DNA from: Ailanthus altissimus
Lineage: Eukaryota > Streptophyta > Magnoliopsida > Sapindales > Simaroubaceae
NCBI GenBank assembly: GCA_946807835.1
Contig: CAMPEX010000001.1
Span: 4,975,001-5,039,000 of the forward strand
Length of the DNA: 64,000 nt
Direction: 5' to 3'
Shown: positions 61,629 to 64,000 of the stretch, piece by piece
How the letters are laid out: each line of letters starts with the position of its first letter
How positions within the stretch are numbered: the first letter of the stretch is position 1
Translations under genes and position numbers: made by a program
The notes under the pieces: generated by a model
Database searches by the model: none
Told to the model about the DNA's origin: nothing
What the model saw: only the letters and a program-made list of their open reading frames with translations

Positions 61629-61681
61629 TAAAATATGTTAACATAAAATAAGTAGTGATTTGGAAACTTTGAATAATATAG
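60845..61681. repeat. Large inverted duplication, 350-bp arms, ~137-bp loop
   Basis: 60845-61194 is the reverse complement of 61332-61681 with scattered differences (nearly nine in ten positions agree by eye). The right arm is the distal LTR plus 53 bp of Copia pol flank beyond the LTR end; the left arm repeats both in inverse orientation inside the LTR. Transcription through it would give a long hairpin RNA. Confidence 0.88.
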
Positions 61682-62403
61682 AATGTTGGCATATGAGATT
61701 AGGTCATATTGTCATGAGACACTTAACCCATATGGTTATGGATGGTTAGATATGTAATCTTATTATAGAACCCTTTATAGTTTATGAATCTAGTATTTAA
61801 GGAAAGATGACCAAATCTCCTCATGTTGGTGTTGGACACTGTGCCACTGATTTATTAGAACTAGTACATAGTGATATATGTGGTTCAATAAATTACACTG
61901 CTATGGGTGCATTTGAAACTTTGTTGTCTTCATCTATGATTTGCCACAATACGAATATGTGCTTCTAATGAGATATAAGTTGAAAACTTTTGAAATGTTC
62001 AAGGAATTTCAACACAAGGTAGAGAAACAAACCAGTATGTATATTAAATGTCTTCGATCAGATCGAGACGATGAATATATGAGTAATGAATTTACATATT
62101 ATTTAAATAAGAATGAGATTCTCACTTAATATAGTTCTTCAGGTACTCTTCAATACAATGATCTTTTAGGGAAAAGAAATCAAACTTTATTAGAAATAGT
62201 TTAATTAATGATGAGCTTTATCGACCTTCTAAGACATATATAGGGTTATGCTCTAGAAACTACTGCTCACTTATTGAACAAAGCCCATTGAAAATCATTC
62301 TTACTACTTTATATGAGATATGGACAGGTAGGAAGCTAAGTGTTAAGTATGTTAAGATTTAGGGCTATCCTATTTATGTAAAAGTTACACAATAGGATAA
62401 ACT

Positions 62404-64000
62404 TGTTAAGATTTTGTATTTACGTGTTATCCTACTATGTATAAATATTTATTATTTAATATTTATACTATCAATATTTCATTAAAATCGTTAATATTAT
62501 CTATTATATGGTAAGAAGCTTATAAGGTTTCGGAAATTGTAGATCTAAAAGAGTTTAGATCTGATCTAAAAAAGTTTATGTCAGTGTTAAGAGTTGGCAA
62601 TGCTAAGAGTTATAAGTGTTAAGAGGAAATAGTGCTAAGAGTTAGTAAGTTTTAAGAGTTATAAATCTTATCCGAAATGGAACAATAGCTTACAAATATA
62701 TTAGTAATGACATAGTTGTAAGAAGTTGCAAATGGTGTTAGGAAATGTCATTGCGCAGTATGTTCTCGAACACCTCATTCTTGTTCTATTTTACCGATGC
62801 GGGTCGATCGATAAAACTTTTTATGTAGATTAGTATATGTCTATATCTGGATGGTCTAGATGGTTAATCTTAGCAAATCATGAGCTTAGTGAAAGCTCAT
62901 ATAGAGATATAGATATTCAGTAAGGACTGGGTATTGAACAAACTTACAAACATCTCCAATAAACATCTCATAAAGCCATCAATGAAAGGTTTTTTCGAGT
63001 TGAATAATATTCGTAGTCCTTTGACTTGAGCGCCATAGTGGGCTTGTGAGTACTTCACAATACCTTGGTTTCATGCATGTCAAAGACCTTTCATGGTCTG
63101 ACTGTTGGGTAAGGTTTAATACTTATAGAGTATGATGTACATAGATATGGGATCTGTCAACTCATATGGGTGAATTATATATCCCGATGCTCAAAGATTA
63201 TATTTTAGAAAGTCTTATGGCCTAAGCAGTAAACCTGGAAAATATTTTTTTGTGGAATAAACAATATGAAAAAAGTGTTTGCAGGTATCGTTTACAGAAA
63301 TACGAATCTGGATATAAGTTCACAGTCGAGAAAATAAAGATTTGAAGGTGGAGATCTATGTCTCTACTCTTTCAAAGATTTATGTGATGGAAGAATTATA
63401 TGTGTATAGTTAATCTCAGCTTATATAGTTCAACACACTGCTTTATAATATCCAAAATATATGTGTAAGGCATCGTTGACGGACGTATAAAGGAGTTCCA
63501 TATAATAAACCAGGCATAGATATAGAGAGTCTCACAATATGAAGTGTACTTGTTAAGTACTGGGGTAGTGCACTAGGTCAAAGAGTTCGATTTGAGGAGA
63601 TTGTCAATGAGTTTAATTTTGGAACTTTTTTAGATATGGCATCCTCGATCGAAGAGTGAAATAAGAAGAGATTATGGGTGAGTAGGATTTGTTATTAAGA
63701 CTCTCGAGAATATAATATACTAGATCGAAGAGTTTGATTTGAGAATAAAGCTCGTTATTGGGACCTCTCGAGAATATAATGCACTCGGTCGAAGAGTTCA
63801 ATTAAGAAGAGAGGTCAATTTTGAGACCTCTCGAATTGGACACGTATTAAATTCTAATTGTTAGAATTTGACATATCATTAAGTCTTAAAGAATAAGTTT
63901 TTAAATAGTAATTGTACAAGTGGTGGACACTTGTCATGTATTTGATTATTTTAAGAATGCTTAATGATTAAGCATTGGTGTAAGATGGTGACAAGTGTTA
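62404..64000. mobile_element. Long LTR, family 2 copy D, cut by the window edge
   Basis: Starts TGTTAAGATTTTGT directly after the Copia reading ...YVKVTQ*DKL at 62403, interrupting it. It aligns along its length with the copies at 11468, 14984 and 59515. The expected length of about 2.1 kb puts its end outside the window, so the target duplication partner of AAACT (62399-62403) cannot be checked, and solo versus full element is open. Confidence 0.7.
63575..63843. repeat. Imperfect 64-73-bp tandem repeat in LTR copy D
   Basis: CTCTCGAGAATATAAT occurs at 63701 and 63765, with a shorter CTCTCGAA at 63838. Each is followed or preceded by GGTCGAAGAGTT or a near variant (also at 63577 and 63648). 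About four units in all; the other LTR copies do not show this array, so it arose in this copy or its sublineage. Confidence 0.7.

Larger units (their letters stand above)
58850..62403 (+). pseudogene. Ty1/Copia polyprotein relic, split by an LTR
   Basis: Plus-strand traces in order: a gag block DETYQ-like/IKDDLRVKSYILAL (58860-58930); a protease-distal block LPSG.SIMLYN..FMPNI..ISL..LDKKGY (about 59290-59385) and FMNDHYILDTTENVLNA (59454-59505); then, after the LTR at 59515-61628, WHMRLGHIVMRHL (GAG-pre-integrase, 61687), a LLELVHSDICG block, FKEFQHKVEKQTS and LRSDRDDEYMSNEF (integrase core), YALETTAHLLNKA, and YEIWTGRKLS up to 62403. The usual third catalytic acid in NGV(S/A)ERRN is lost (reads LGKRN). 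Stops and frameshifts abound. Reading continues in frame from left of the LTR to right of it through the target duplication. It once encoded a retrotransposon polyprotein. Confidence 0.82.

Noticed and set aside
60845..61681. The hairpin as an independent foldback/MITE transposon
   Set aside because: No target duplication at its ends, and its arms contain Copia pol flank beyond the LTR boundary.

Overview
The window is nuclear DNA from a flowering plant, probably a eudicot. It is AT-rich, has intron-containing genes with plant-like splice sites, and is dominated by layers of decayed plant retrotransposons (Athila, Tat, Copia, L1-type LINE, hAT and Mutator-like MITEs). I cannot name the species. 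No bacterial-type operons, CRISPR arrays or rRNA/tRNA genes were seen.

Only two intact protein-coding genes are supported, and they converge tail to tail. The first (+, CDS 29805-34751, 7 exons, 459 codons) encodes the mitochondrial small-ribosomal-subunit protein mS29/DAP3, a P-loop GTP-binding protein. The second (-, CDS 36568-49535, 16 exons, 1898 codons) encodes listerin/LTN1, the RING E3 ubiquitin ligase of ribosome-associated quality control. All splice phases in both models close without a frame break. One DAP3 intron appears to use a GC-AG splice pair. A third host-gene trace is a short antisense fragment of a DUF3537 membrane protein at 17222-17476.

Left flank (1-27 kb): an Athila integrase/RNase H remnant (-, 0.5-2.0 kb); a 2.78 kb solo LTR with perfect 5-bp target duplications (2840-5615); a minus-strand Tat-lineage Ty3/gypsy wreck (gag about 14.8 kb, protease about 9.8 kb, RT about 9.0 kb) with a sense-strand plant-mobile-domain-like ORF at its 3' end (5.9-6.6 kb) and broken by two LTR-like insertions; further long LTRs; two non-autonomous hAT elements with exact 8-bp target duplications; and a pol-less Tat-like derivative (about 19.46-27.34 kb) whose main coding relic is an antisense Transposase_28-like/coiled-coil ORF.

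Right flank (50.8-64 kb): a second solo LTR of the 2.8 kb family, a degenerate tandem-repeat block, an L1-type LINE relic (-), and a plus-strand Copia polyprotein relic split by two long LTRs of the family also seen at 11.5 and 15.0 kb. One of these LTRs carries a 350-bp-arm inverted duplication that includes host pol flank. I found no convincing undescribed biological system. The most informative signals are nested-insertion chronology, the large hairpin, a MITE placed just inside a splice donor of LTN1, and the antisense ORFs carried by Tat-like elements.
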